Of a stretch of DNA of 64,000 bases, positions 28,076-36,787 are shown one piece after another (the stretch's first letter is position 1; every line of letters starts with the position of its first letter). A program made the position numbers and the translations under genes. Location: NCBI RefSeq assembly GCF_900105735.1, contig NZ_LT629793.1:868001-932000 (forward strand). The letters run 5' to 3'. Source of the stretch: Pseudomonas yamanorum (GTDB lineage Bacteria; Pseudomonadota; Gammaproteobacteria; Pseudomonadales; Pseudomonadaceae). A model generated the notes under the pieces. It had not been told where the DNA came from. It was given only the letters and a program-made list of their open reading frames with translations, and ran no database searches.

Positions 28076-29893
28076 TCACAGCGCGACTTCATCCAGCGCA
28101 TCACTGAACTGGCGACTCCACAACCGCGCATATTGCCCGCCCTGGCGCAGCAACTGTTCGTGGCTGCCGTCCTCGATCACCCGGCCATTGTCGAACACCA
28201 GGATGCGGTCCAGATGGGCCACGGTGGACAGCCGATGCGCCACCACCAGCACGGTCTTGTCCTCCATGATTTCGTCGAGCTTGTCCTGGATAAAGCGCTC
28301 GGTGATCGAGTCCAGACTGGAAGTGGCTTCGTCCATCACCAGGATCGGCGCGTTCTTCAGCAACACCCGGGCAATCGCAATGCGCTGACGCTGGCCGCCG
28401 GACAACTTGACCCCACGCTCGCCCACCAACGATTCGTAGCCGTGTTCCATGCTGTCGATAAACTCACTGGCGCCGGCGCGGTGGATCGCCTCGGCGACCT
28501 CGTCCATCGAGGCATCCAGGCGGCCGTAATGGATGTTTTCGCGAATGCTGCGGTGGAACAAGCCCGGCTCCTGGGGAATCAGGCCGATCTGCTGGTGCAG
28601 CGAATGCTGGGTGACGTCGCGTACGTCCTTGCCGTCCACCAGCACCTGGCCTTGCTGCACGTCGTAAAGACGTAGCAGCAGGCTCAGCAGCGTCGACTTG
28701 CCGGAACCCGAAGCGCCCACCAGGCCGACTTTCTGGCCGGCGGGAATCACGATATTCAGGTGTTCGAAAATCGGCCGGCCGGCGCTGTAACTGAAGCCGA
28801 CGTCGCGAAACTCAATATCGCCGCGCTTGACCTGCAGCGCCTTGGCACCGGGTTGGTCGATGACTTCATGGGGGCGAATCAAGGTGCGCACGCCATTGGC
28901 GATATTGCCGGTGGCTTCGAAGAATTCGAGAAAGCGTCGCGACAGGTTGCCCACGTCACTGATGATCAACAACGACAGGCTGGTGGACATCACAAACGCC
29001 GCAATATCGATGCGGTGACTGCGCCACAAGTACAGGGCGAGCAGCAACAGGCCCAGCTTGAGCACCACGCCACAGCTGGTCTGGAACCAGCGGATGCGCT
29101 CCATATAGCCGAGGGAGCGATAAGCCGCCGTCACCTCCTTGTCGAGGAAGGTGCCCAGGTAACTGTGCTCGAACGCATGCCGCGCAAACAGGCGGATATT
29201 GGCCAGGTTGGACACGGCGTCCACCACTTTGCCGGTACTGGTGCTGCGCGCTGCCGAATACTGCTGGGCCAGCGGATGACTGCGCCGTGCGAGCAGGTAA
29301 CAGATAGCGATGAACACCACCGACCACCCGGCCATGAACAGCGCCAGCAGCGGCGAAGCGGTCCATAGCAAGGCCGTGGCCAGGCTCAGCGTCACCAGCA
29401 GCGGGATCAGGTCGAACAGCAGGATGCTCAGAGTCTGGTTCACCCCAAGGGTCACCTCGGATACCCGGTGCGCCAGGGCGCCGGCAAACTCGTTGCTGAT
29501 AAAGCGGTGGGAGTGCTGTTGCAGGTAGGCGAATACCACGTGGGTCACCGTTCGCCGCTGCAACGGCAACACGTGGATATGGCAGCCCGCTGCCGCGCGG
29601 GTAAATAACACCTCGCACACAAGCAGTATGGCGAACAGCGTCAACGGCCAGCGCAGCACCTCGAACGCACGCTCCGCCTCCAGCCCATTGCTGACGGTGC
29701 GGGTAATTTGCCCAAGGCCCCAGGGAATCAGGATCGAACACACCACGGCGGCAATCTGCAGCAGCAGGATCGCCAGGTACCACCCTTTGAAATGACCGAT
29801 GAAATGCCGCACAAACGCCGCCGGCGTCGACGGCAAGTGTTGGACATTCCAGGTGCGAAACAATGAAAAAGACGAGCTCATGGCCAATGACAT
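28076..29893 (-). CDS. ABC exporter, fused permease/ATPase
   Basis: A 605-aa half-transporter. The N-terminal transmembrane domain has about 6 spans (residues 40-320). The ATPase has Walker A GASGSGKST, signature LSGGQRQRIAIARVLL and Walker B ILVMDEATSSLDS. It would dimerise in the inner membrane and export lipids, peptides or drugs. It is convergent with sfnR, with a 35-bp gap. It does not overlap other genes of the island, so its link to sulfur metabolism is positional only. The exact start (29893 or 29881) is uncertain. Confidence 0.85.
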   Translation of the reverse strand: MSLAMSSSFSLFRTWNVQHLPSTPAAFVRHFIGHFKGWYLAILLLQIAAVVCSILIPWGLGQITRTVSNGLEAERAFEVLRWPLTLFAILLVCEVLFTRAAAGCHIHVLPLQRRTVTHVVFAYLQQHSHRFISNEFAGALAHRVSEVTLGVNQTLSILLFDLIPLLVTLSLATALLWTASPLLALFMAGWSVVFIAICYLLARRSHPLAQQYSAARSTSTGKVVDAVSNLANIRLFARHAFEHSYLGTFLDKEVTAAYRSLGYMERIRWFQTSCGVVLKLGLLLLALYLWRSHRIDIAAFVMSTSLSLLIISDVGNLSRRFLEFFEATGNIANGVRTLIRPHEVIDQPGAKALQVKRGDIEFRDVGFSYSAGRPIFEHLNIVIPAGQKVGLVGASGSGKSTLLSLLLRLYDVQQGQVLVDGKDVRDVTQHSLHQQIGLIPQEPGLFHRSIRENIHYGRLDASMDEVAEAIHRAGASEFIDSMEHGYESLVGERGVKLSGGQRQRIAIARVLLKNAPILVMDEATSSLDSITERFIQDKLDEIMEDKTVLVVAHRLSTVAHLDRILVFDNGRVIEDGSHEQLLRQGGQYARLWSRQFSDALDEVAL

Positions 29894-29944
29894 TCCTGAA
29901 TGACGCCTGTGGCCGCGCAGCTTTCAGGCAAAAATGGTGAGTGT

Positions 29945-30057
29945 GATCGTTCCCACGCTCTGCGTGGGAATGCATCCGGTGACGCTCTGCGTCACGATTT
30001 TAAGAGCGGACGCAGAGCGTCCAGAGCGGCATTCCCACGCAGAGCGTGGGAACGATC
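29945..30057. repeat. Second-class intergenic palindromic repeat
   Basis: It has the same arms as at 12507 (GATCGTTCCCACGCTCTGCG and complement) with nested GTGACGCTCTGCGTCAC and GGACGCAGAGCGTCC. It abuts the GNAT stop codon at 30058 and may stabilise the operon's 3' end. Confidence 0.88.
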
Positions 30058-30570
30058 TCAATTCGCTCTTACATAGCGAACTTCCTCCAGCTCACAACCG
30101 CCCCGAGTAAGGGTGCGGCTTGATTCGGCCTGCGCTATCCATCCTGCATTTTGGTAAAAGCGCACTGCCCGCCGGTTTTCAGCCAGTACCCACAACGTCG
30201 CCGTCTCCAGCCCCAGGCTCGCGAGATGTTGCAGGCCCCTGAGCCACAGCGCCCTGCCCACTCCGGTTCCCCAGTGCTCGGCCAGCACATACAGCGCCTG
30301 CACTTCACCGGTTTTACCGGGATCGACATCCTCATCACGGCTCGAGCTGACGACAATCCAGCCCACCACACGCCCCCCGACCTCCGCGACAAACACGGCT
30401 TCGTTCCCCTGCTCAATCGACTGCCGCCAAAAGGCTTCACGCCGAGGCTGTGTCGCCTCCAGCGAAGCCAGGTAATCCGCAGGCATCAACTCACGATAAG
30501 CCTGCTGCCAACTACGAATGTGCACCCAGGCAATGTCACCCGCGTCTTCGATACGTGCTGCCCGAATCAT
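30058..30570 (-). CDS. GNAT N-acetyltransferase, last gene of sulfur operon A
   Basis: A 170-aa GNAT protein with motif A VQALYVLAEHWGTGVGRALW (acetyl-CoA pyrophosphate loop) and ENRRAVRFYQNAGW at the C-terminus. Its ATG overlaps the MFS stop (TGATG) and GAGGG lies 7 nt upstream. It probably acetylates a small amine. A second GNAT with a similar N-terminus (DAGDIAWVHIRSWQQAYREL versus DAPRLAHIHLQTWQAAYREI) ends the sister operon at 39435, suggesting a shared step. Confidence 0.85.
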   Translation of the reverse strand: MIRAARIEDAGDIAWVHIRSWQQAYRELMPADYLASLEATQPRREAFWRQSIEQGNEAVFVAEVGGRVVGWIVVSSSRDEDVDPGKTGEVQALYVLAEHWGTGVGRALWLRGLQHLASLGLETATLWVLAENRRAVRFYQNAGWIAQAESSRTLTRGGCELEEVRYVRAN

Positions 30571-32009
30571 CAAATTCCCTCTACGCGTTTTGCATAAATC
30601 GCCGAGCCCGCCTGCGGCGACAGCCTGCGATAAACCAGTCCCGATAATCCACACAGCAATCCGGCCCCCACCATGATCCAGGCGATATCACTCTGCTCGA
30701 CCGTGGCATGCCCGCGCACGGCCATGATCAAGCCGAGCAGTCCCGCCGCGATGCCCACCGACAAACTCAAGGTCAGTTGAATGGTCATCGCCGACAGGCT
30801 GCTGGCACGGCTGGATTGCTCCGGTGGCACGTCGGCATAGGTCAATGCCCCGAGGGTGCTGAATTGCAGCGAGCGAATGATCCCGCTGCCAAATAACACC
30901 AGTATTACAAGCCAGTAAGGTGTTGATACCTCGAACAGGCTGCACGCCAGGAGGGTTGCACCGGTGAGCACCGCATTGCTGATCAAGGTGCGACGGAAAC
31001 CGAAGCGACTGACGATCCGTACCGCCAGCATCTTCATCAGGAACGCGCCTGCACCACCGGCCACGCTCAGCAGCCCGGCCTGCAACGGGTTAAGCCCGAA
31101 ACACAGCTGAAACAGCAGCACCAGTAAAAACGGCTGTGACGCACTGCCGATGCGCATCAGGTTGCCGCCCCAGAAGCTCACCGCGAAGGTGGGTATTTTC
31201 AGCAATGAAAAATCGATCAACGGGTGCGCCGTCCGCCGCGCATGCCGGACATACAGCCAGGCGCTCAACAACCCGCCGCCAATCAGCAGCAACGCCCACT
31301 GGCGCGGCAACAGGCCGTGGCCCAGTACCTCGAAGCCGAACACCAGCCCGCCCAATGCCACACCGCTGAGCAACAGGCCGGGAACGTCCAATGGCTGGCC
31401 GGGCGTCCCGGAATAGTCCGGGATGTAGCGCAGCACCAGGATCACCCCGAGCACGCCGATCGGCAGGTTGATCAGGAAGATCCAGTGCCACGACAGCACC
31501 GTCACCAGCAGCCCGCCCAACGGCGGCCCCAGCAACGGCCCCACCAGCGCCGCGACTGTCAGGTACGACATGGCGCGCAGCAGGTTTTCCCGCGCCGACC
31601 AGCGCAGCAGGATCACCTGTCCCACCGGCACCATCATCGCGCCCGAAGCCCCCTGGGCCAAACGCGCCAGGGACAACTGCAGCAACGAGCCCGAGCAGGC
31701 ACAGGCCACCGACGCCAGGGTGAACAGCACGATGGCACTGATAAACACCCGGCGCGGCCCGAACCGGTCGGCCGCCCAACCGCTCACCGGCACGAACAGC
31801 GCCACCGCCAGCAGGTACAGCGACACCACCAGGTTCATGCGCACGCTGGGCTCGCCGAAATCCTGGGCCATCTGCGGCAGTGCGGTGAGCACTGCCGTGG
31901 CGTCGATCAGTTCCATGAACAGCGCACAGCCGATGATCATCGGCACCCGGCGCGCATGCCCGGTGCCTACCTCGCCCAAGGGGTGTGAAAGATCGAGGGC
32001 TTTGTTCAA
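30570..32009 (-). CDS. MFS transporter, DHA2 (14-TM) family
   Basis: A 479-aa multidrug-efflux-like protein with about 14 hydrophobic spans. The N-terminal motif is MELIDATAVLTALPQMAQDF, motif A is GWAADRFGPRRVF and motif C is in the fifth span (GPLLGPPLGGLL). It overlaps the upstream DszC-like gene by 4 nt (32006-32009) and the GNAT gene by 1 nt. It may export an end product of the pathway, such as a desulfurised or acetylated residue. Confidence 0.85.
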   Translation of the reverse strand: MNKALDLSHPLGEVGTGHARRVPMIIGCALFMELIDATAVLTALPQMAQDFGEPSVRMNLVVSLYLLAVALFVPVSGWAADRFGPRRVFISAIVLFTLASVACACSGSLLQLSLARLAQGASGAMMVPVGQVILLRWSARENLLRAMSYLTVAALVGPLLGPPLGGLLVTVLSWHWIFLINLPIGVLGVILVLRYIPDYSGTPGQPLDVPGLLLSGVALGGLVFGFEVLGHGLLPRQWALLLIGGGLLSAWLYVRHARRTAHPLIDFSLLKIPTFAVSFWGGNLMRIGSASQPFLLVLLFQLCFGLNPLQAGLLSVAGGAGAFLMKMLAVRIVSRFGFRRTLISNAVLTGATLLACSLFEVSTPYWLVILVLFGSGIIRSLQFSTLGALTYADVPPEQSSRASSLSAMTIQLTLSLSVGIAAGLLGLIMAVRGHATVEQSDIAWIMVGAGLLCGLSGLVYRRLSPQAGSAIYAKRVEGI

Positions 32010-33214
32010 AACAGCCCCGAGGTCGGTGGCGGCGTGCCCTTGAGTTGCCAGGCGCCCACGGCCGCGGCTTTCCAGTGTCGGGGGTTGTGGTTGGCCACGG
32101 TGCGCGCGTTGCGCCAGTGCCGATCCAGGTTATGGGCGCGGCCAGTGGTGGAGGCGCCACCGACGTCGAACACCAGCTCGGCGGCTTTGAGTGCCGACTC
32201 CGCCGCGATGTATTGCGCCTGGGCCACATCCACTGCCGCCTGGTCGACGGCCACCGCATCAAGATCCGCAGCCCAGGCGCGGTCGATGGAGTCCGCCGCG
32301 TGCAGCACCACCGCTTCGGCGGTAAAGGCCCGGGCCGAAACGTCGCCCACGCTCAGTTCCACGTACGGGTCGTCCACCGAACGCGTGGCGCTGCTGTGCT
32401 TGATCGGCCGCGCATGCTCCTTGGCAAAGGTCACTGCGTCGTTCAGCGCATTGCGCGCAATACCGGCCTGCACCGCCGCGAGGAACACTTGCAGGAACGG
32501 CGTGACAATCGTGCGCTTGCCCTCCTCGACGGTGCGGGTGCGGATCTCGCTGGCCAACACCTGCACATCATGCAGGTGGGTGGTGCCACTGGCGGTCAGG
32601 CGCTGGCCCATGGCGTCGAAATCATCCAGCAACTCCAAACCCTGACGGTCGCGGGGCAGGATGAACGATACGGGCTGGTCATTCTCGTCCAGGGCAACGG
32701 CGCTGACCCAATCGGCATACAACGAACCGGTGCTGTAGTACTTGCTGCCGGAAGCGCGAAAGTGCTCGCCGTCACGCACGATGCGCGCGCTGATGGAACC
32801 GTTGGCGCCACCGACTTCCCAACCGGCATTGCCGATCACGGCGCCTTGCAGGTAGCGCTCGAACCAGCGCTCACGCTCCTCATCCGCCTCTTCGGCGCGG
32901 GACGCCAGCAGGCCTTCGACAAACCCGAAACCGGGACGCAGGGCCTGGGCCACGTTGGAGTCGGCCGAGGCGATGCGAATCAGCAAGGCGATCACGTCCT
33001 TGACCGTCCCACCGGCGCCGCCAAACCGCTTGGGAATCCGCACGGTAAACAACCCGGCCTTGGCGATCTGCGCCACGGCCTCATAAGGCAGCTGGCGGTC
33101 ACGCTCACGTTGCGCAGCGCCGGCGGCAATCTGCGGCAGGATGCGGTCGGCACGGGCGTTCAGTTCGGCCACCGTCACAACCGGCGGCGTGGGTACAGCA
33201 GACAACTTGCTCAT
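32006..33214 (-). CDS. DszC/SfnB-type flavin-dependent monooxygenase (operon A)
   Basis: A 402-aa acyl-CoA-dehydrogenase-fold enzyme (RIPKRFGGAGGTVKDVIALL, SGSKYYSTGSLYADWVSAVA, and GGASTTGRAHNLDRHWRNAR at the C-terminus). The SKYYSTGS and LDRHWRNAR segments are typical of DszC-like S- or N-oxygenases that use reduced flavin from a separate reductase. The ATG at 33214 is preceded by AAGGAA. It follows the ABC ATPase gene by 20 nt. It is paralogous to 45049-46302. Confidence 0.85.
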   Translation of the reverse strand: MSKLSAVPTPPVVTVAELNARADRILPQIAAGAAQRERDRQLPYEAVAQIAKAGLFTVRIPKRFGGAGGTVKDVIALLIRIASADSNVAQALRPGFGFVEGLLASRAEEADEERERWFERYLQGAVIGNAGWEVGGANGSISARIVRDGEHFRASGSKYYSTGSLYADWVSAVALDENDQPVSFILPRDRQGLELLDDFDAMGQRLTASGTTHLHDVQVLASEIRTRTVEEGKRTIVTPFLQVFLAAVQAGIARNALNDAVTFAKEHARPIKHSSATRSVDDPYVELSVGDVSARAFTAEAVVLHAADSIDRAWAADLDAVAVDQAAVDVAQAQYIAAESALKAAELVFDVGGASTTGRAHNLDRHWRNARTVANHNPRHWKAAAVGAWQLKGTPPPTSGLF

Positions 33215-33234
33215 GGCACTTCCTTGATTCAGGT

Positions 33235-34950
33235 CTAGATGGCGATTTTCCACAGGCGCGATTCATCAAACAGCCAGCCGGGGTTTTCCGGCTCCAGGGC
33301 CGGCACCACCAGCTGCGTACCGCTGCCGGGCAGGCGCGGCACTGCGCCCAACAAGCGTTGGGTGTATTCCTGTTGAGGGGATTCGAACAACGTCTCGACG
33401 CTGGCGCTTTCCACTACCTGGCCGTGGCGCATCACCAGCACCTCGTCGCTGACGTGGCGGATCACCCCGAGGTCGTGGGAAATAAACAGGTAGGCCAGGC
33501 CCAGCGAGGCTTGCAGGTCGGCCAGCAAATCCAGGACCTGGGCCTGCACCGACACATCCAGCGCCGACACCGGCTCGTCACAGATAATCACCTTGGGGTT
33601 GCTGGCAATCGCCCGGGCAATCGCCACGCGCTGGCGCTGCCCGCCAGACAGTTGCAACGGTCGGCGCTCGGCCAATTGCGGCGCCAGCCGTACCTGGTCG
33701 AGCAACTGTGTCACGCGGGCCGCCTGTTGCTCGGCGTCGATGCCGGCAACGTCCAACGCATCACTGAGGAACTGCCCCACCGTCCAGCGCGGGTCGAACG
33801 AACTCAGCGGGTCCTGATAGATCACGCTGATGTCGCGGCGATGCAGGCGCCGGGTCTTCTCCTCGACCCGTTCGGCGCCTGTGGCTGCCCATGGCTGATC
33901 GAGAAAACGCACCTCGCCGGCATCCGGTTGCAGCAAGCCGAGGGCGATGCGCGCCACGGTGGTTTTGCCGGAGCCGGATTCACCGACGATGCCCAGGGTG
34001 CGACCGGCGCGCAGCTCGAAGCTGACGTTATCCACCACCTGGCGCGATTGTTGATCGGGGCCGACATACCGTTTGCCCAGGCCAGATGCCTTGAGCAGCA
34101 CCGGCGAATCCGCGCCAGGCCGTGGTTGCGCGACAGCATTGCTGCGCTCCGGCGACAGGCGTGTGCCACGGGCATGCTCGGCGGGCACCGCATCCAGCAA
34201 CGAGCGGGTGTAGGCGTGGCGCGGGTTGAGCAGCACCTGATCCATCGGCCCCTGCTCCACCACTTCGCCGTGCCGCAGCACCAGCACCTCATCCGCCAGT
34301 TGCGCGACCACCGCCAGGTCATGGCTGATGATCAGCAGCGAATCGCCACGGGCCTTGATCTGCTGCAACACCTGCAGAATCTGCGCCTGCACCGTGGCAT
34401 CCAGCGCCGTGGTGGGCTCATCGGCGATCACCAGGCCGGGGTTCAACGCAAGTGCACTGGCAATCAGCGCACGCTGGCGCAGGCCGCCGGAGAGTTGATC
34501 GGGACGCTGGCGGGCACGCAGTTGCGGTTCGGGTACGCCCACCAGGTCCAGCAGTTCGATGACCCGTTCGCCACGGCTGCGACGGTCGCCCCAGCGATGG
34601 GTCTCCAGCACCTCGAGAATCTCCTTGCCCACCGGCCGCAACGGGTCGAGGGACACCAGAGCGTCCTGCAATACAAAGCCGATGCCATTGCCACGCAAAC
34701 GACGCCAGCCCCGCTCCGACAGGCTGAGCAAATCCACCCCGTCATAGCTCAAGGTACGTGCGGTAACCCTGGCACCAGCACCTGCGAGGCCGATCAGGCT
34801 GCGGGCGGTGACGCTTTTGCCGGAACCGGATTCACCCACCAGCGCCAGGGTCTTGCCCGGTTCCAGAGTGAAAGACAAATTGCGCACGACGGACTGCCCG
34901 GCAAACTCGATGGACAGGCCTTCAACGATCAAGCGTTTCTGGTCGCTCAT
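33235..34950 (-). CDS. ABC transporter fused double ATPase, Dpp/Opp type (operon A)
   Basis: A 571-aa protein that joins two ATPase domains. The first has Walker A GESGSGKSVT and signature LSGGLRQRA; the second has Walker A GESGSGKTTV and signature [15 protein letters not shown]. Both carry the peptide/nickel family C-terminal extension. I chose the ATG at 34950 (MSDQKRL), overlapping the permease stop by 4 nt, with GGAG upstream. It powers the importer with the two adjacent permeases. Confidence 0.92.
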   Translation of the reverse strand: MSDQKRLIVEGLSIEFAGQSVVRNLSFTLEPGKTLALVGESGSGKSVTARSLIGLAGAGARVTARTLSYDGVDLLSLSERGWRRLRGNGIGFVLQDALVSLDPLRPVGKEILEVLETHRWGDRRSRGERVIELLDLVGVPEPQLRARQRPDQLSGGLRQRALIASALALNPGLVIADEPTTALDATVQAQILQVLQQIKARGDSLLIISHDLAVVAQLADEVLVLRHGEVVEQGPMDQVLLNPRHAYTRSLLDAVPAEHARGTRLSPERSNAVAQPRPGADSPVLLKASGLGKRYVGPDQQSRQVVDNVSFELRAGRTLGIVGESGSGKTTVARIALGLLQPDAGEVRFLDQPWAATGAERVEEKTRRLHRRDISVIYQDPLSSFDPRWTVGQFLSDALDVAGIDAEQQAARVTQLLDQVRLAPQLAERRPLQLSGGQRQRVAIARAIASNPKVIICDEPVSALDVSVQAQVLDLLADLQASLGLAYLFISHDLGVIRHVSDEVLVMRHGQVVESASVETLFESPQQEYTQRLLGAVPRLPGSGTQLVVPALEPENPGWLFDESRLWKIAI

Positions 34951-35810
34951 GAAAGACGGCCCTCCAGGCGTTGTTGCAGGTAACGGCCAGTGACCGTGGT
35001 CGACAGGGTGGTGAGTACGATGAACAGGCCGGGGAAGAACGTCAGCCACCAGGCGTTGGCGATAAAGTCGCGGCCCATGGACAACATGGTCCCCCACTCC
35101 GGCGCCGGCGGGCGGGCGCCCAGGCCGAGAAAGCTCAGGGCCGAGGCCCAGACAATCGCCTGGCCCACGCCCATGGTCAGGGTCACGATCAACGGACGCA
35201 TGGCGTTCGGCAGCAACTGGCGCAGGATGATGCGCAGCGGCGGATGCCCAAGAGCCCGGGCAGCTTCGATATAGCCCGCGTTACGCACCGCAAGCACCTG
35301 GCCACGGACCATCCTTGCGTAACCCGGCGCACTGCCAAGCCCAGTGGCGACAATCAGAGGGCCGATGCCGCTACCGAAGATCGCCACGAACAGCAGCGCC
35401 AGGATCAGGCTCGGAAACGCAAACAGCACTTCCAGCAACCAACCCACGCCGCGGTCCACCCGCGCGCCGCCAAGGCCGCCCAGCAGACCGAGAACGATGG
35501 CGATGCTCATGGCAATCGCCGTGGCTGCCAGGCCGATAAACAACGACTGGCGAGTGCCGTAGATCACCCGCGAAAAAATATCCCGTCCCGACTGATCGGT
35601 GCCGAACCAGTGGGCCAGGCTCGGCGAATGAAATGCGTCGCGGGGTACGATGGCCAGCGGGTCGCTGTAGGCGAACAACTGTGGCACCAGCGCCGCGACA
35701 ATCACCAGCAGCAAAAAGGTAATCGCCAACAGCGGACCGAGGCGCAGGGTGCGAGTGGTGCGCTGAATCCGCAGCGCGGGCAGCGGTGTTTCCAGGGTCA
35801 GGCCGCTCAT
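34947..35810 (-). CDS. ABC transporter permease, DppC type (operon A)
   Basis: A 287-aa permease with an N-terminal span (LGPLLAITFLLLVIVAALVP), the DppC-type motif FGTDQSGRDIFSRVIYGTRQ and EAA loop EAARALGHPPLRIILRQLLP. The ATG at 35810 overlaps the previous permease stop by 4 nt. Confidence 0.92.
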   Translation of the reverse strand: MSGLTLETPLPALRIQRTTRTLRLGPLLAITFLLLVIVAALVPQLFAYSDPLAIVPRDAFHSPSLAHWFGTDQSGRDIFSRVIYGTRQSLFIGLAATAIAMSIAIVLGLLGGLGGARVDRGVGWLLEVLFAFPSLILALLFVAIFGSGIGPLIVATGLGSAPGYARMVRGQVLAVRNAGYIEAARALGHPPLRIILRQLLPNAMRPLIVTLTMGVGQAIVWASALSFLGLGARPPAPEWGTMLSMGRDFIANAWWLTFFPGLFIVLTTLSTTVTGRYLQQRLEGRLS

Positions 35811-36787
35811 GCTGGAAGCTCCTGTTGGCGAGGGTCGACCCACAGGTACAGCAGGTCGACCAGAATATTGGCGAGCACGTAACCGGCGGCGACCACCAGG
35901 CTGATGCCGATGGTCAGCGGCAGGTCCTGTGCCTGCACCGCCTGGTACAACTGGCGGCCGAGGCCCTTGCGGGAAAAGATCACTTCGATCACCACGGCGC
36001 CGCTGATCAGCGCGCCGATGGCCCAACCCGACAGCGAGATGCCCGGCAACACGGCGTGGCGCAACGCGTGTTTGAAGCGCACGTTGAAGTCACTCAGGCC
36101 ACGGGTGCGGGCGGTCAGGATGAAGGGTTGGTCGAGGGTCAGGTCCAGGGATTCGCGGGTGACCTGGGCGATAAACCCGGCCAGCGGAATCGCCAGGGCG
36201 AACGACGGCAGCACCAGGGTGCGCCAGCCATCACTGCCCGCCGGCGGGAACAGCCGCAGGCCGAACGCAAACACCGCCAGCAACAGAATCCCCAGCCAGA
36301 AGTGCGGCAACGCGGCGGCCAGGGTTTCGGCGAGGGAAGCCAGGCTGGCCACCCAGCGTCGGCGCCCCGCCGTCAGCACCGTCAGCGCCAGCACCAGGAC
36401 CCAGGCGAGTGCGAGAGAGGTCAGGGTCAGTTCCAGGGTCGGCCAGGATTGCTCGGCGAGGACGCGGGTCACCGGCAGGTGCTGGGAATAGGAAACCCCC
36501 AGGTCACCTTGCACCAACCGCCCGAGGTACAGCGCATATTGCACCGCCAGAGGCTTGTCGAGACCGTATTCGCGAGTGGCTTCAGCGATGGTTTCAGCAG
36601 TGGGATTGCCACTCGGGCCGCCGAGGATCGCCAGCACCGGATCACCGGGCATCAGGCGCAAAGCAAAGAAAGTCAGCGTGGCCACCGCCCAGAGCACCAG
36701 CACCCCGCCGGCAAGACGCCACAGCGCACGTTTGCCGAGCCGGGCCAGGCGCTCGTGGCGAGGGTTGGCAAGTGATGGACTGCTCAT
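35807..36787 (-). CDS. ABC transporter permease, DppB type (operon A)
   Basis: A 326-aa permease with the DppB N-terminal motif TLTFFALRLMPGDPVLAILG, YGLDKPLAVQYALYLGRLVQ and EAA-like loop TARTRGLSDFNVRFKHALRH. It overlaps the binding-protein stop by 4 nt. Confidence 0.92.
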   Translation of the reverse strand: MSSPSLANPRHERLARLGKRALWRLAGGVLVLWAVATLTFFALRLMPGDPVLAILGGPSGNPTAETIAEATREYGLDKPLAVQYALYLGRLVQGDLGVSYSQHLPVTRVLAEQSWPTLELTLTSLALAWVLVLALTVLTAGRRRWVASLASLAETLAAALPHFWLGILLLAVFAFGLRLFPPAGSDGWRTLVLPSFALAIPLAGFIAQVTRESLDLTLDQPFILTARTRGLSDFNVRFKHALRHAVLPGISLSGWAIGALISGAVVIEVIFSRKGLGRQLYQAVQAQDLPLTIGISLVVAAGYVLANILVDLLYLWVDPRQQELPA